48,318 nt of DNA, taken from NCBI GenBank assembly GCA_029249225.1, contig JAQWHT010000032.1:1-48318 (forward strand). Reading direction: 5' to 3'. This DNA comes from Flavobacteriaceae bacterium (lineage in GTDB: Bacteria; Bacteroidota; Bacteroidia; Flavobacteriales; Flavobacteriaceae). The notes below the pieces were generated by a model. The model saw only the letters and a list, made by a program, of their open reading frames with translations, did not search any database and was not told the origin of the DNA. The first letter of the stretch is position 1; every line of letters begins with the position of its first letter. Made by a program: the position numbers and the translations under genes. Shown in pieces: positions 7,963 to 16,833 of this stretch.

Positions 7963-9110
7963 GCCTTGAGTCACTTCTTCCCATAGAACACGAATCACTT
8001 CTTGGTATGTCTTTATTACCCAATCAAGTTATGGGTAATCATATCGAATTACATACTGAAACAAAAGGACTTCCTGAGCTTAAAGGTCTTGACGTTGCTA
8101 TCATAGGACTTCATGAGTATCGTAATAGTTTCTTCGCAAATACTCAATATGACATTAATTCTTTTAGGAAAGAGTTTTATGGATTATACCCTGGGAATTG
8201 GTCAGTAAAGATTGCAGATCTAGGAGATTTACCAAATGGATCAACTGTAAATGACACTTATTTTGCCGTTAAAGAAATTGGATATCATTTAAAACAAATG
8301 AATATAATTCCAATTTTTATTGGTGGAAGTCATGATATGATTTTCCCTCTTTATCAAGTATTTCAAGATTTTGAACAACTTGTTAATGTGGTTTCAGTTG
8401 ATAGGTCCTTTGATTTTTCTCAAGAAGATGAATTGATTTCAGGACGTTCCTATATGAGTAGGATTATCATGGATAAGCCCAATCTACTTCTCAATTACAC
8501 CAATTTAGGCTATCAAAATTATTATTGCGCCACAGAAGAAAAAGACCTGATGAATAAATTGTATTTTGATGGGATTCGTCTAGGTGGAGTATTAGATAAT
8601 GTATCAAGTACTGAGCCAGTTTTTAGGGATGCAGATATTGTGGGATTAGACATGAAATGTTTATCATGGCAGGCCACAGCAGACCCTCTCAAAGGACATC
8701 CCAATGGAATTGATTCAAGAACGATTTGTGCGCTAACACGTTATGCAGGAATTAGTGACCGTGTAAGTTTTATGGGAATACATGAATTACCTTCCACGCC
8801 TATGATGGATCAACTCTTGGCTCAAATGGTTTGGTACTTCTTAGAAGGTTTTTGTTTGCGATACAATGAATATCCTGTTGCAGTAAATCAAGGATTTATA
8901 AAATATTCTGTTACTTTATCAGATCAGACAATGGTATTTTACAAAAGTGAAAGAAGTCAGCGTTGGTGGTTAGAATTAACAAATGATTCACATTTGAATA
9001 ATAAATTAAAAAAAGCTACGTTAATAGCATGCACGGAAAATGATTACGTATCTGCTACCCATGATAATGTACCTGAAAGATGGTACAATGCTATGAGGAG
9101 GATGTACTGA
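7959..9110 (+). CDS. Degenerate arginase/formimidoylglutamase-family protein
   Basis: A 383-residue protein of the ureohydrolase (arginase/HutG) fold, overlapping topA by 4 nt. The three metal motifs are recognisable but altered. GGDH appears as GGSH (His125 kept). DAHxD appears as DRSFD (Asp148 and Asp152 kept, His replaced by Ser150). DxD appears as DMK (Asp231 kept, second Asp replaced by Lys233). Two of the six usual manganese ligands are therefore lost, and hydrolase activity is doubtful. There are no other histidine-utilisation genes nearby; the next gene is gldK. I infer a structural or regulatory role, possibly linked to gliding or secretion, rather than histidine or arginine catabolism. 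Confidence 0.8.
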   Translation: MSLESLLPIEHESLLGMSLLPNQVMGNHIELHTETKGLPELKGLDVAIIGLHEYRNSFFANTQYDINSFRKEFYGLYPGNWSVKIADLGDLPNGSTVNDTYFAVKEIGYHLKQMNIIPIFIGGSHDMIFPLYQVFQDFEQLVNVVSVDRSFDFSQEDELISGRSYMSRIIMDKPNLLLNYTNLGYQNYYCATEEKDLMNKLYFDGIRLGGVLDNVSSTEPVFRDADIVGLDMKCLSWQATADPLKGHPNGIDSRTICALTRYAGISDRVSFMGIHELPSTPMMDQLLAQMVWYFLEGFCLRYNEYPVAVNQGFIKYSVTLSDQTMVFYKSERSQRWWLELTNDSHLNNKLKKATLIACTENDYVSATHDNVPERWYNAMRRMY

Positions 9111-9187
9111 TAAAATAGACAGATTTGCATTTTTTTGATGTTAAATACAGTAAAGACGATATAAGTTTTTATATATAGTGAAAAAAT

Positions 9188-9224
9188 AACTAGTTTTATA
9201 GACTGTTAGACATAAGTACTAGTT
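9188..9224. repeat. Short inverted repeat upstream of gldK
   Basis: AACTAGT (9188-9194) is matched by ACTAGTT (9218-9224), with 23 bp between, ending 15 nt before the gldK ATG. It could fold in the leader or bind a regulator. No exact TAnnTTTG box is seen in this 129-nt gap. Confidence 0.35.
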
Positions 9225-9239
9225 CTAATTATATTATTA

Positions 9240-10616
9240 ATGAAAAGACATTTAGTTCTGTTGACCCTTTGCCTATTCATTGCTTCCTGCGGAAGTAAGA
9301 ACAGGGGAGAGCTTATCGGTGTTAAGCAAAAAAAGTGGTTTGGTGAAAAGCCTTTTGGCATGACCTTAATTGAGGGAGGTGCCTACATCATGGGTAAATC
9401 TGATGAAGATATTGCACAACTTCAAAATGCACCAGCGCGAACCGTGACTGTGCCATCCTTCTACATGGATGAAACTGAAATTACCAACAGCGAATACCGC
9501 CAGTTTGTATATTGGGTCAAAGATTCCACTGCTCTTGCTATGCTTGCTAGAAAAGCGGATGAATTAGAGTTAGGTGAAGATAACAGAGATGGGATTGGAG
9601 AGTTTGCCTTCCAAGACGCTGACACGACTGATCTTAATGAATTTCAAAAATACATGAGGTCAAACTATTATGATGTAAATGAAGATTTATACTCAGGTAG
9701 GGCATTGAATTGGGATGCTGATTTGACATGGAACACAGAAGACTATGTAGATCAAAATTATGCAGAGGTAATTGATTCATTATATCTACCCCCCGAGGCA
9801 TGGTACAACGGAGAAATTAAATTAGATGTATCAAAGTTAGTATATGCTTACACGTGGTTTGATGCTGAGGGTGCAGCTGCAGAGTCTAAAAGAACTAGAA
9901 AGCAGTTTATTGATAGAACTCCTTTTATCAAAAAAGAAGAAGTTCAAATTTACCCTGATACAACAGTTTGGATAAAAGACTTCACGTATTCTTACAATGA
10001 ACCAATGCATAATGACTACTTTTCCCATCCAGCCTATCAAGATTATCCTGTTGTTGGAGTATCATGGAATCAAGCAGTTGCATTTTGTAATTGGAGAACA
10101 AATTTTAAAAATGGGTATCAAAGAGAAAAAGGAGACCCTTCGGTAAGTCGATTCCGTTTGCCAAACGAGGGAGAGTGGGAATATGCTGCCCGAGGAGGTA
10201 TACCTTCTGGAACCTATCCTTGGGGATCACCTTATCTACTAAACGATAGAGCTTGTTTCTTGGCTAATTTTAAACCACTTCGTGGCGATTATGCAGTTGA
10301 CCAAGCAGTTTATACAGTTGAAGCAAAGTCGTATTTGCCAAATGATTATAATTTGTATAATATGGCAGGAAATGTTGCAGAATGGACCAATTCGTCGTAC
10401 AATAGTGGTTCATACGAATATGTAGCATCCCTCAATCCCAACATGTCTTTTCCAAACGAAACAAGAAAAGTAGTTCGTGGAGGCTCTTGGAAAGATGTTG
10501 CGTATTATCTAAGAGTGAGTTCAAGAGATTATGAATATTCTGACACTTCTCGCAGTTACATAGGATTTCGTACAGTTCAGGATTTCTTAGGCTCTCAAAA
10601 AGTTAAAATAAAATAA
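9240..10616 (+). CDS. gldK: Gliding motility / T9SS lipoprotein GldK
   Basis: A 458-residue outer-membrane lipoprotein. The signal peptide ends in a lipobox with Cys17 (FIASCGSK). The rest is a formylglycine-generating-enzyme (sulfatase-modifying factor) fold: it starts near residue 40 (FGMTLIEGGAYIMGKSDED), continues with FYMDETEITNSEYRQFV, and ends with the VRGGSW and YIGFR motifs near residues 420-450. A large insertion lies between about residues 100 and 255. In the type IX secretion system GldK forms the periplasmic ring with GldN under the outer membrane. It is first in gldKLMN and 129 nt downstream of the pseudo-arginase gene. Confidence 0.95.
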   Translation: MKRHLVLLTLCLFIASCGSKNRGELIGVKQKKWFGEKPFGMTLIEGGAYIMGKSDEDIAQLQNAPARTVTVPSFYMDETEITNSEYRQFVYWVKDSTALAMLARKADELELGEDNRDGIGEFAFQDADTTDLNEFQKYMRSNYYDVNEDLYSGRALNWDADLTWNTEDYVDQNYAEVIDSLYLPPEAWYNGEIKLDVSKLVYAYTWFDAEGAAAESKRTRKQFIDRTPFIKKEEVQIYPDTTVWIKDFTYSYNEPMHNDYFSHPAYQDYPVVGVSWNQAVAFCNWRTNFKNGYQREKGDPSVSRFRLPNEGEWEYAARGGIPSGTYPWGSPYLLNDRACFLANFKPLRGDYAVDQAVYTVEAKSYLPNDYNLYNMAGNVAEWTNSSYNSGSYEYVASLNPNMSFPNETRKVVRGGSWKDVAYYLRVSSRDYEYSDTSRSYIGFRTVQDFLGSQKVKIK

Positions 10617-10666
10617 GCTCCGAATTAGTACGAAAACCATATATTAGTAAATAAATAAAAATCAAA

Positions 10667-11317
10667 ATGACAGATAAAGCTTTAAATAAACGACTTAGGA
10701 GTAAGGTGGCCATGCACATGCTATTTGGATTGGGAGGAGCAGTTGTAATTATAGGTGCACTTTTTAAAATTCTACACTTAGAAATTGGTCCCATAACTGG
10801 GGGATTAGTTCTTGGACTTGGTTTGGGAACAGAAGCCTTAATCTTTACAGTAGCCGCATTGAATACTGGTGAGATTAAAGAAGAACATGCTGATTATGTT
10901 AAAAAAGTTAAAGGTGCACCGAAAAAAGCCGCACCTAGTGGAGGTGGAGAGGAAGGACTATCTTCGAAAATCGATGCACTAATGCAAGAGGCAAAATTAG
11001 ACGTGAGTCTGATGAATTCCCTTGCTTCCAGCATTAAAGATCTTGAAAATTCAGCGAAAGCATTATCACCAGCTTCGGAAGCTGTTACTGCGTCGCAAAA
11101 CTATTCTCAAGAGTTGGCCAAAGCCGCAAATCAATTAGAACAATTGAATGCCAATTATCAAAAACAAATTCAAGACGCTGAAGGGAGTGCTGAATTTAAT
11201 GATAAAGTAAACCAAAATGCTGAACAACTCAGAGCTCAGATGGAAAGTTTATCTGATAATTTAGCTGCCCTAAACAATGTTTATGGTGGGATGCTAAATG
11301 CGATGAATAAAAAATAA
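10667..11317 (+). CDS. gldL: Gliding motility / T9SS motor protein GldL
   Basis: A 216-residue inner-membrane protein with two N-terminal membrane helices (about residues 16-38 and 43-66) and a cytoplasmic tail rich in Ala, Gln and Asn that should be helical. The helices carry the family pattern FKILHLEIGP and the acidic Glu56 in GLGTEALIF, which aligns with the glutamate reported as essential in F. johnsoniae GldL. GldL and GldM form the proton-driven motor that powers gliding and type IX secretion. The gene lies 50 nt after gldK and 6 nt before gldM. Confidence 0.95.
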   Translation: MTDKALNKRLRSKVAMHMLFGLGGAVVIIGALFKILHLEIGPITGGLVLGLGLGTEALIFTVAALNTGEIKEEHADYVKKVKGAPKKAAPSGGGEEGLSSKIDALMQEAKLDVSLMNSLASSIKDLENSAKALSPASEAVTASQNYSQELAKAANQLEQLNANYQKQIQDAEGSAEFNDKVNQNAEQLRAQMESLSDNLAALNNVYGGMLNAMNKK

Positions 11318-11323
11318 GTAAAC

Positions 11324-12901
11324 ATGGCTGGAGCAAAGGAAACACCCAGGCAGAAACTTATCAGTCTGATGTACTTGGTATTTATTACCATGCTTGCATT
11401 AAATGTAAGTAAAGAAGTACTGGACGGATTTGGACAAATGTTTGTTAAAATCTCAGATGCCAACGAAAGGATATCTGAAAGTAATAATCTACTCTTAGAA
11501 AACATTGCAGTCAATGCAACTGAAAAAGGAGGTAAATGGATTGGTCACAAAAGAACTGCGGACGAAATCAAAAAAGAGTCTGACGCTTTTTTCAATGAAA
11601 TTGAAAAAATAAAAACAACCATTACAGAGAAACAAAAAGAAAAAGATCCTGAGCTTATTGAGTATTCTCAAATGGACAAAGGGGAAGCACTGGATGTGAT
11701 TTGGTTTAAAGAAGGTTCAGACCAAGCTAAAAATTCATTTATTGATATGATACAAAATTACAAAGGTCGGGTTATTCAGGTCTTTGGAAGTCAGTATCCA
11801 GAATATATTGAAATGGTCGAAGCGCGGTTTTTTACCGGAGACATGAATAATAATGTAAAAAACAGAGACAACATGGATGAGCCATGGCTAGATTCGAGTT
11901 TTAAAGGTTTTCCTTTGATTTCTTCTTTAGCTAAGCTGACCATGATGCAAAATGACATACGTCAAACTGAGCATGATGTTTTAACTACATTGATGGGTAA
12001 AGAGCTTAAAATGTCTTCAAAGGTAAATTCAAACAATTATACTAGTTTGTTGTTAACTGAAAAAGGTGCTTATTATCAGGGAGAAGTTTTTGACGGGAGT
12101 GTGATTTTAGGAAGAAAGGGAGGCGCTCAAAACCCAAATTCAGTAGAGTTAAAGATAGATGGTCGTGAACTTACTGAGGATGATTATGAATTGATCCCTG
12201 GAGGGATAAAACTAAATGTGAGTGCTGGGTCCCCTGGTGATCATAATATTGAAGGAGATTTAGTTTTCCTAGATGAGGGTGAAGAATCCAGAATTACTGT
12301 GAATCAAATGTATTCTGTTATTTCAAAGCCTAATTCAGCAGTTATTTCTGCAGATAAAATGAATGTGGTCTATCGTGGAGTTCAAAATCCAATAACCATC
12401 TCAATCCCAGGTATCCAAGACTCTAAAGTTCGCGCTACGGCTCCTGGACTAAAAAGAGTAAAAGGAAGTAAATACAACTTATTCCCAGGAAAGGGGAGAG
12501 AGGTTAAGATCAACGTTTCTGGAACACTTCCAGATGGGAACAATGTATCGTCTGTATCTACCTTTAGAATTAAAGATATTCCAAAGCCAGCAGGATATTT
12601 CAGAGGACAATCTGGATCATTTGTAACGCCAAAATCAAGCTTGGGGAAAGGATCTGTTGAGGCACGTTTGGAAGATTTCGATTTCGACTTACCGCTTAAA
12701 GTCCAATCCTTTAGATTTAGAGCGCCTGGACAGCCTAGTATGGTAATTAAAGGAGATAAGCTAGACAGTAAAGCAATTAATACACTTAGCCGTATCAAAA
12801 ATGGACAAACTGTAATTATTTCTGATATAAAAGTAATAATTCCATCAAATCCGAGTTATAAGTTGAAACAAACATCGCCTATTTCGATTACGATAAACTA
12901 A
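11324..12901 (+). CDS. gldM: Gliding motility / T9SS motor protein GldM
   Basis: A 525-residue protein with a single N-terminal membrane helix (about residues 11-31, LISLMYLVFITMLALNVSK) and a long periplasmic region made in this family of four stacked domains (D1-D4). The helix sits inside the GldL pentamer, and the periplasmic part carries motion to the GldK/GldN ring. Length and the conserved N-terminus (MAGAKETPRQKLI) match family members. It is placed tightly between gldL (6-nt gap) and gldN (11-nt gap). Confidence 0.95.
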   Translation: MAGAKETPRQKLISLMYLVFITMLALNVSKEVLDGFGQMFVKISDANERISESNNLLLENIAVNATEKGGKWIGHKRTADEIKKESDAFFNEIEKIKTTITEKQKEKDPELIEYSQMDKGEALDVIWFKEGSDQAKNSFIDMIQNYKGRVIQVFGSQYPEYIEMVEARFFTGDMNNNVKNRDNMDEPWLDSSFKGFPLISSLAKLTMMQNDIRQTEHDVLTTLMGKELKMSSKVNSNNYTSLLLTEKGAYYQGEVFDGSVILGRKGGAQNPNSVELKIDGRELTEDDYELIPGGIKLNVSAGSPGDHNIEGDLVFLDEGEESRITVNQMYSVISKPNSAVISADKMNVVYRGVQNPITISIPGIQDSKVRATAPGLKRVKGSKYNLFPGKGREVKINVSGTLPDGNNVSSVSTFRIKDIPKPAGYFRGQSGSFVTPKSSLGKGSVEARLEDFDFDLPLKVQSFRFRAPGQPSMVIKGDKLDSKAINTLSRIKNGQTVIISDIKVIIPSNPSYKLKQTSPISITIN

Positions 12902-12912
12902 TAAACCCACTG

Positions 12913-13809
12913 ATGAGAAAAGGTTTTTTTATTTTACTTTTAATTTTATCATTAAACTTCCATTACGGTTGGACACAATCCAACTTACTAAATGCTAAAG
13001 TTCCACAAGAAGTTGGAATACAAGAGGATGAAAACAGTAGTCCAGTTGCCTATGGTTATGTAGATGATCGTGACATCCTTTGGCAAAAAACAATATGGGA
13101 AATCATCAATCTTAACGAGAGAATCAATTTTCCATATTATTATCCCACAATCAACAATGGTTTTCTTTCAGAAAGTAGAAAATCTTTATTTCGTGTTTTA
13201 TATGATAATATAAAAGAAGGGAATATTACTGAAATCTATTCTTCCTCTTATTTTAATGATAATGAAAAGTTAACATTTGAGGATTTGGGGGAAAAGTTGA
13301 TGATGAGGAACTTATCACCAGAGGGTATAGAAAAATCAAATGCTGGGGAAGAAGTTACAGACAACGACTATAATGAATTCACTATTGAGTCTGACAAGAT
13401 TGAACAATACTTGATAAAAGGGACTTGGTATTTTGATAAACGCTTGGGCGAGCTCAAGTATAGACTTTTTGGGATAGCTCCTGTAGCACCAGATGTTTCT
13501 TCTTTAAGTGAATCCAAAAAGGAACAGAAAGATGCTCTTGTACCACTTTTTTGGGTGTGGTTTCCTGATGCCCGCGAATCTTTAGCGAACAATAAAGTTT
13601 TTAACTCAAAAAATTCTTCACAACCGATCACTTTTGATCATATGTTAAATTCAAGACGTTTTAATGCGACGATCTATAAAGAAGAAAACGTGTATGAAGA
13701 CCGAGAGGTTAGAGAGTATATTTATGAAGATGCCTTGCGTCAGTTGCTAGAATCTGAAAAAATAAAATCTTTGATCAGAGACTTCGAACAAGATATGTGG
13801 AGTAATTAA
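12913..13809 (+). CDS. gldN: Gliding motility / T9SS protein GldN
   Basis: A 298-residue periplasmic protein with a signal peptide at about residues 1-22 (cleavage near HYGWTQ). The mature part matches GldN/PorN, including DDRDILWQKTIWEIINLNERIN near residues 50-71 and a C-terminal region ending with basic and acidic helices. GldN pairs with GldK in the ring of the type IX secretion system. It closes the gldKLMN operon, followed after about 20 nt by a strong terminator. Confidence 0.95.
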   Translation: MRKGFFILLLILSLNFHYGWTQSNLLNAKVPQEVGIQEDENSSPVAYGYVDDRDILWQKTIWEIINLNERINFPYYYPTINNGFLSESRKSLFRVLYDNIKEGNITEIYSSSYFNDNEKLTFEDLGEKLMMRNLSPEGIEKSNAGEEVTDNDYNEFTIESDKIEQYLIKGTWYFDKRLGELKYRLFGIAPVAPDVSSLSESKKEQKDALVPLFWVWFPDARESLANNKVFNSKNSSQPITFDHMLNSRRFNATIYKEENVYEDREVREYIYEDALRQLLESEKIKSLIRDFEQDMWSN

Positions 13810-13830
13810 CTAAATCATATTAAATTTGAT

Positions 13831-13860
13831 ACGCTATTGGAAACGATAGCGTTTTTTTTT
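13831..13860 (+). terminator. Rho-independent terminator of the gldKLMN operon
   Basis: Stem ACGCTAT (13831-13837) and ATAGCGT (13846-13852) with an 8-nt loop, followed by an unbroken run of T to 13860. It lies 21 nt after the gldN stop and separates the gliding operon from the FAD oxidoreductase gene. Confidence 0.9.
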
Positions 13861-13877
13861 GGATTATTTTTATCGCT

Positions 13878-14945
13878 ATGTTGGATTCAATAATTGTCGG
13901 TTACGGTTTAGCAGGTTTTCACTACGCTTGGCAAATGAAACAAAAACAAAAAGAATTTGTCATCATTTCCAATCCAATTCAAGCGGCGAGTAGGAACGCA
14001 GCGGGAATATTAAACCCCACAGTACTCAAACGATATACCATGGCATGGAATGGAATTCAATTCTTTGACTATGCTTTACCATATTACAAATCAATCGAAT
14101 CAGAATTAAACACCATTTTTTTTGATGAATTACCGATACATCGTCACTTTTACAAATCAGTTGAGCAAAATGATTGGCTTGTTGCATCACAGCAGGAAGG
14201 TTTATCTTCCTTTTTGAATCCAAAAGTTCAAAGGGTCACAGATCTCTCATTAAAAAAAAATGAAGGATTCGGAATCTTAAAACATCTTGGAAAATTGAAC
14301 ATTAATCTTCTACTGAATACATTTAAGGAGCGTCAAGAAGATGACTGCTTTAAAGATGAGATAATTGACTACAAGGCCCTCAAAATTTATAAAGACAAGA
14401 TCTGTTACAAAGATATTGTGGCAAAAAATATTATTTTTTGTGAAGGATATGGATTAAAGCAAAATCCTTGGTTTGACTACTTACCTCTTATAGGATCTAA
14501 AGGAGAGTACTTGATAATCAAGGCACCAAAATTATCGAGTATACAAATTATCAAGGGTCCTGTATTTATCTCACCCCTAAAAGAAGATTTGTTTTGGGTA
14601 GGTGCAAGTTTCTCACAAGATGATAAGACCGATACACCTACCGAAAATGGTAAAGCATGGCTTCTTGACAAGCTAGAAGCGTTATTAACCACACCTTATG
14701 AGATAGTGAAACATGCTGCAGCAGTTCGCCCAACAGTTGCTGATAGAAGACCACTTTTAGGAGTACATCCTGTACATTCAAACCTCTATGCGTTTAATGG
14801 TCTAGGAACTCGTGGAGTCCTAATGGCACCATTATTATCACAATGGCTTTTTGATTTTATTGAAAAAGACAAACAAATCCCCAATGAAGTAGTGATTGAT
14901 CGTTTTGAAAGCTATTTTAGCAATCCAAAAATAAAGGATGTTTAA
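13878..14945 (+). CDS. FAD-dependent oxidoreductase (DAO family)
   Basis: A 355-residue flavoprotein of the D-amino-acid oxidase/glycine oxidase fold. The N-terminal dinucleotide motif appears as IIVGYGLAGFHYAW (residues 5-18), followed by NAAGILNPT, a typical DAO-family substrate-side segment. The C-terminal FAD-contact region is FNGLGTRGVLMAPLLSQWL near residue 310. There is no signal peptide. Substrate is unknown; amine or amino-acid oxidation is the family default. Its end overlaps the start of the ABC-F gene by 8 nt, so the two are translationally linked. A terminator directly upstream means it needs its own promoter, though I see no clear one in the 68-nt gap. Confidence 0.82.
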   Translation: MLDSIIVGYGLAGFHYAWQMKQKQKEFVIISNPIQAASRNAAGILNPTVLKRYTMAWNGIQFFDYALPYYKSIESELNTIFFDELPIHRHFYKSVEQNDWLVASQQEGLSSFLNPKVQRVTDLSLKKNEGFGILKHLGKLNINLLLNTFKERQEDDCFKDEIIDYKALKIYKDKICYKDIVAKNIIFCEGYGLKQNPWFDYLPLIGSKGEYLIIKAPKLSSIQIIKGPVFISPLKEDLFWVGASFSQDDKTDTPTENGKAWLLDKLEALLTTPYEIVKHAAAVRPTVADRRPLLGVHPVHSNLYAFNGLGTRGVLMAPLLSQWLFDFIEKDKQIPNEVVIDRFESYFSNPKIKDV

Positions 14946-16833
14946 CGCAAACCAAATTACAGTAAGTTTTGGAGGAGAAACTCTTTTTGAAGAGATATCC
15001 TTTCGATTGGGAAAAGGAGATCGTGTTGGATTGATTGGGAAAAATGGTGCTGGAAAATCTACTCTATTACGTTTGATGGCCCAAGAGAATGCTCCTACAT
15101 CTGGATCTTTTGCACTTGAAAAAAATTGTAAAATTGGGTATTTACCTCAAGACTTAGATTTTGAAAGTGGAAGGACTGTCTTAGAGGAGGCCTATCTTGC
15201 ATTTGATGAGATTAGAAAAATAGAGCAGCGACAGGATCATATCCATAAGTTTATGGAGACAACCCAAGACTTTGAAAGTCAATCGTATTACGATATGCTG
15301 GATGAATTGAATGAGCTCAATACCCGGTACGAGATGATCGGTGGATATTACTATCAGTCACAAACTGAAAAAATTTTACTGGGTTTAGGATTTACCATGG
15401 AGGATTTGAACGCTCCTACAGATACTTTTTCGGGTGGCTGGAGGATGCGAATTGAACTGGCAAAAATACTCCTTAAAGAAAACGATATTCTTCTTTTAGA
15501 CGAACCGACTAATCATCTTGATATTGAATCCATAATTTGGTTGGAACAATTTTTAAAAAAATTTAAGGGTGCTTTGGTAATGGTTTCACACGATCGAATG
15601 TTTTTAGATCAGGTCACCAATCGAACTATTGAAATTGTACAACAAAGACTATTTGATTTTAAAAAATCGTATTCAAAGTATATGGTTTTGAGAGAAGAAC
15701 TTCGAACCCAACAGCAAGCTGCTCAGAAAAACCAAGAAAAAGAAATTCAGCAAACGGAAAAATTAATTGAACGTTTCCGTGCTAAAGCCTCCAAGGCAAG
15801 TATGGCACAGTCTTTAATTAAAAAACTGGATAAAATTGAACGTATTGAAATTGATCCAGAGGAAAATAAAAAAATTAAATTTGAATTTGGGATTTCACAT
15901 CAGCCTGGAAAAATTATTCTCGAGACCAATGAGATTGCTAAAAGCTATGGAGATAAACAGGTTTTAAACCACGTTAATCTTGAAATTGAACGGGGAGAAA
16001 AAATTGCTTTTGTCGGACAGAATGGGCAGGGTAAATCTACTCTAGCGAAAATTATAGTTTCAGAAATTGACTATGATGGGCATCTTAGATTAGGCCATAA
16101 TGTACAATTAGGATATTTTGCTCAAAACCAATCAACCTATTTAGATGGAAATCAAACAGTACTTGAATCGGCAGAAGATTCAGCTACACCCGAAAATCGG
16201 ACGAAGGTACGGGACTTGTTAGGTGCTTTTCTATTTCCTGGAGAAGCGGTAGATAAAAAAATTAAAGTCCTTTCAGGGGGGGAACGTAACCGATTAGCTC
16301 TTTGTAAGCTTCTCTTACAGCCTTTTAATGTATTGATTATGGACGAACCTACAAACCACCTAGATATTGCGTCAAAAAACGTTTTAAAGGAGGCTTTGCT
16401 TAAATTTAAGGGGACTTTGATTTTGGTGTCTCATGATCGGGATTTTGTTCAGGGTCTTTGCGAAAAAGTTATAGCATTTAGAGATCAAGAGGTTAAGCCA
16501 TTCTTAGGAGACATTAATGCTTATCTAGAAGACAAAAAATTATCTTCTTTAAAGGAGCTTGAAAAAAGAACTAAAGAAAAAGAAGTTAAGTCTTCTGCTA
16601 AAGCCAATGCAGAAAATTCCGTAAATCAAAAAAAGGTTCGATCTAATCAGCAAAAAATTAATAGAGTAGAACAACAGATTAGTCGCTTAGAAAAGGAAAT
16701 TAAAGCAATAGATGTTGAGCTTGAAATTAATTATGATCAAACGATAGCAGCGCCCAATTTTTTTGATGCGTATCAACAAAAGAAAAAAGACTTGGAATCC
16801 CTTATGCAGAAGTGGGAAGATCTACAAACTTAA
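14938..16833 (+). CDS. ABC-F family ATPase
   Basis: A 631-residue cytoplasmic protein with two ABC ATPase domains and no membrane segments. Domain 1 has Walker A GKNGAGKST (about 36-44), signature FSGGWRMRIELA and Walker B LLLDEPTNHLD. Domain 2 has GQNGQGKST, LSGGERNRLAL and LIMDEPTNHLD. The linker between them and a C-terminal coiled coil (about residues 545-630, rich in Lys and Glu) match the Uup/YheS type. ABC-F proteins act on the ribosome or on nucleic-acid intermediates; whether this one is housekeeping or protects from antibiotics cannot be told. Its stop overlaps the stop of the convergent trxB gene by 4 nt. Confidence 0.93.
   Translation: MFNANQITVSFGGETLFEEISFRLGKGDRVGLIGKNGAGKSTLLRLMAQENAPTSGSFALEKNCKIGYLPQDLDFESGRTVLEEAYLAFDEIRKIEQRQDHIHKFMETTQDFESQSYYDMLDELNELNTRYEMIGGYYYQSQTEKILLGLGFTMEDLNAPTDTFSGGWRMRIELAKILLKENDILLLDEPTNHLDIESIIWLEQFLKKFKGALVMVSHDRMFLDQVTNRTIEIVQQRLFDFKKSYSKYMVLREELRTQQQAAQKNQEKEIQQTEKLIERFRAKASKASMAQSLIKKLDKIERIEIDPEENKKIKFEFGISHQPGKIILETNEIAKSYGDKQVLNHVNLEIERGEKIAFVGQNGQGKSTLAKIIVSEIDYDGHLRLGHNVQLGYFAQNQSTYLDGNQTVLESAEDSATPENRTKVRDLLGAFLFPGEAVDKKIKVLSGGERNRLALCKLLLQPFNVLIMDEPTNHLDIASKNVLKEALLKFKGTLILVSHDRDFVQGLCEKVIAFRDQEVKPFLGDINAYLEDKKLSSLKELEKRTKEKEVKSSAKANAENSVNQKKVRSNQQKINRVEQQISRLEKEIKAIDVELEINYDQTIAAPNFFDAYQQKKKDLESLMQKWEDLQT

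Noticed and set aside
7959-9110. Functional formimidoylglutamase of histidine degradation
   Set aside because: Two metal ligands are replaced and no hut genes are nearby.
12382-12798. 138-codon frame opposite gldM
   Set aside because: It is long but lies fully antisense to conserved gldM codons, with no promoter or family match.
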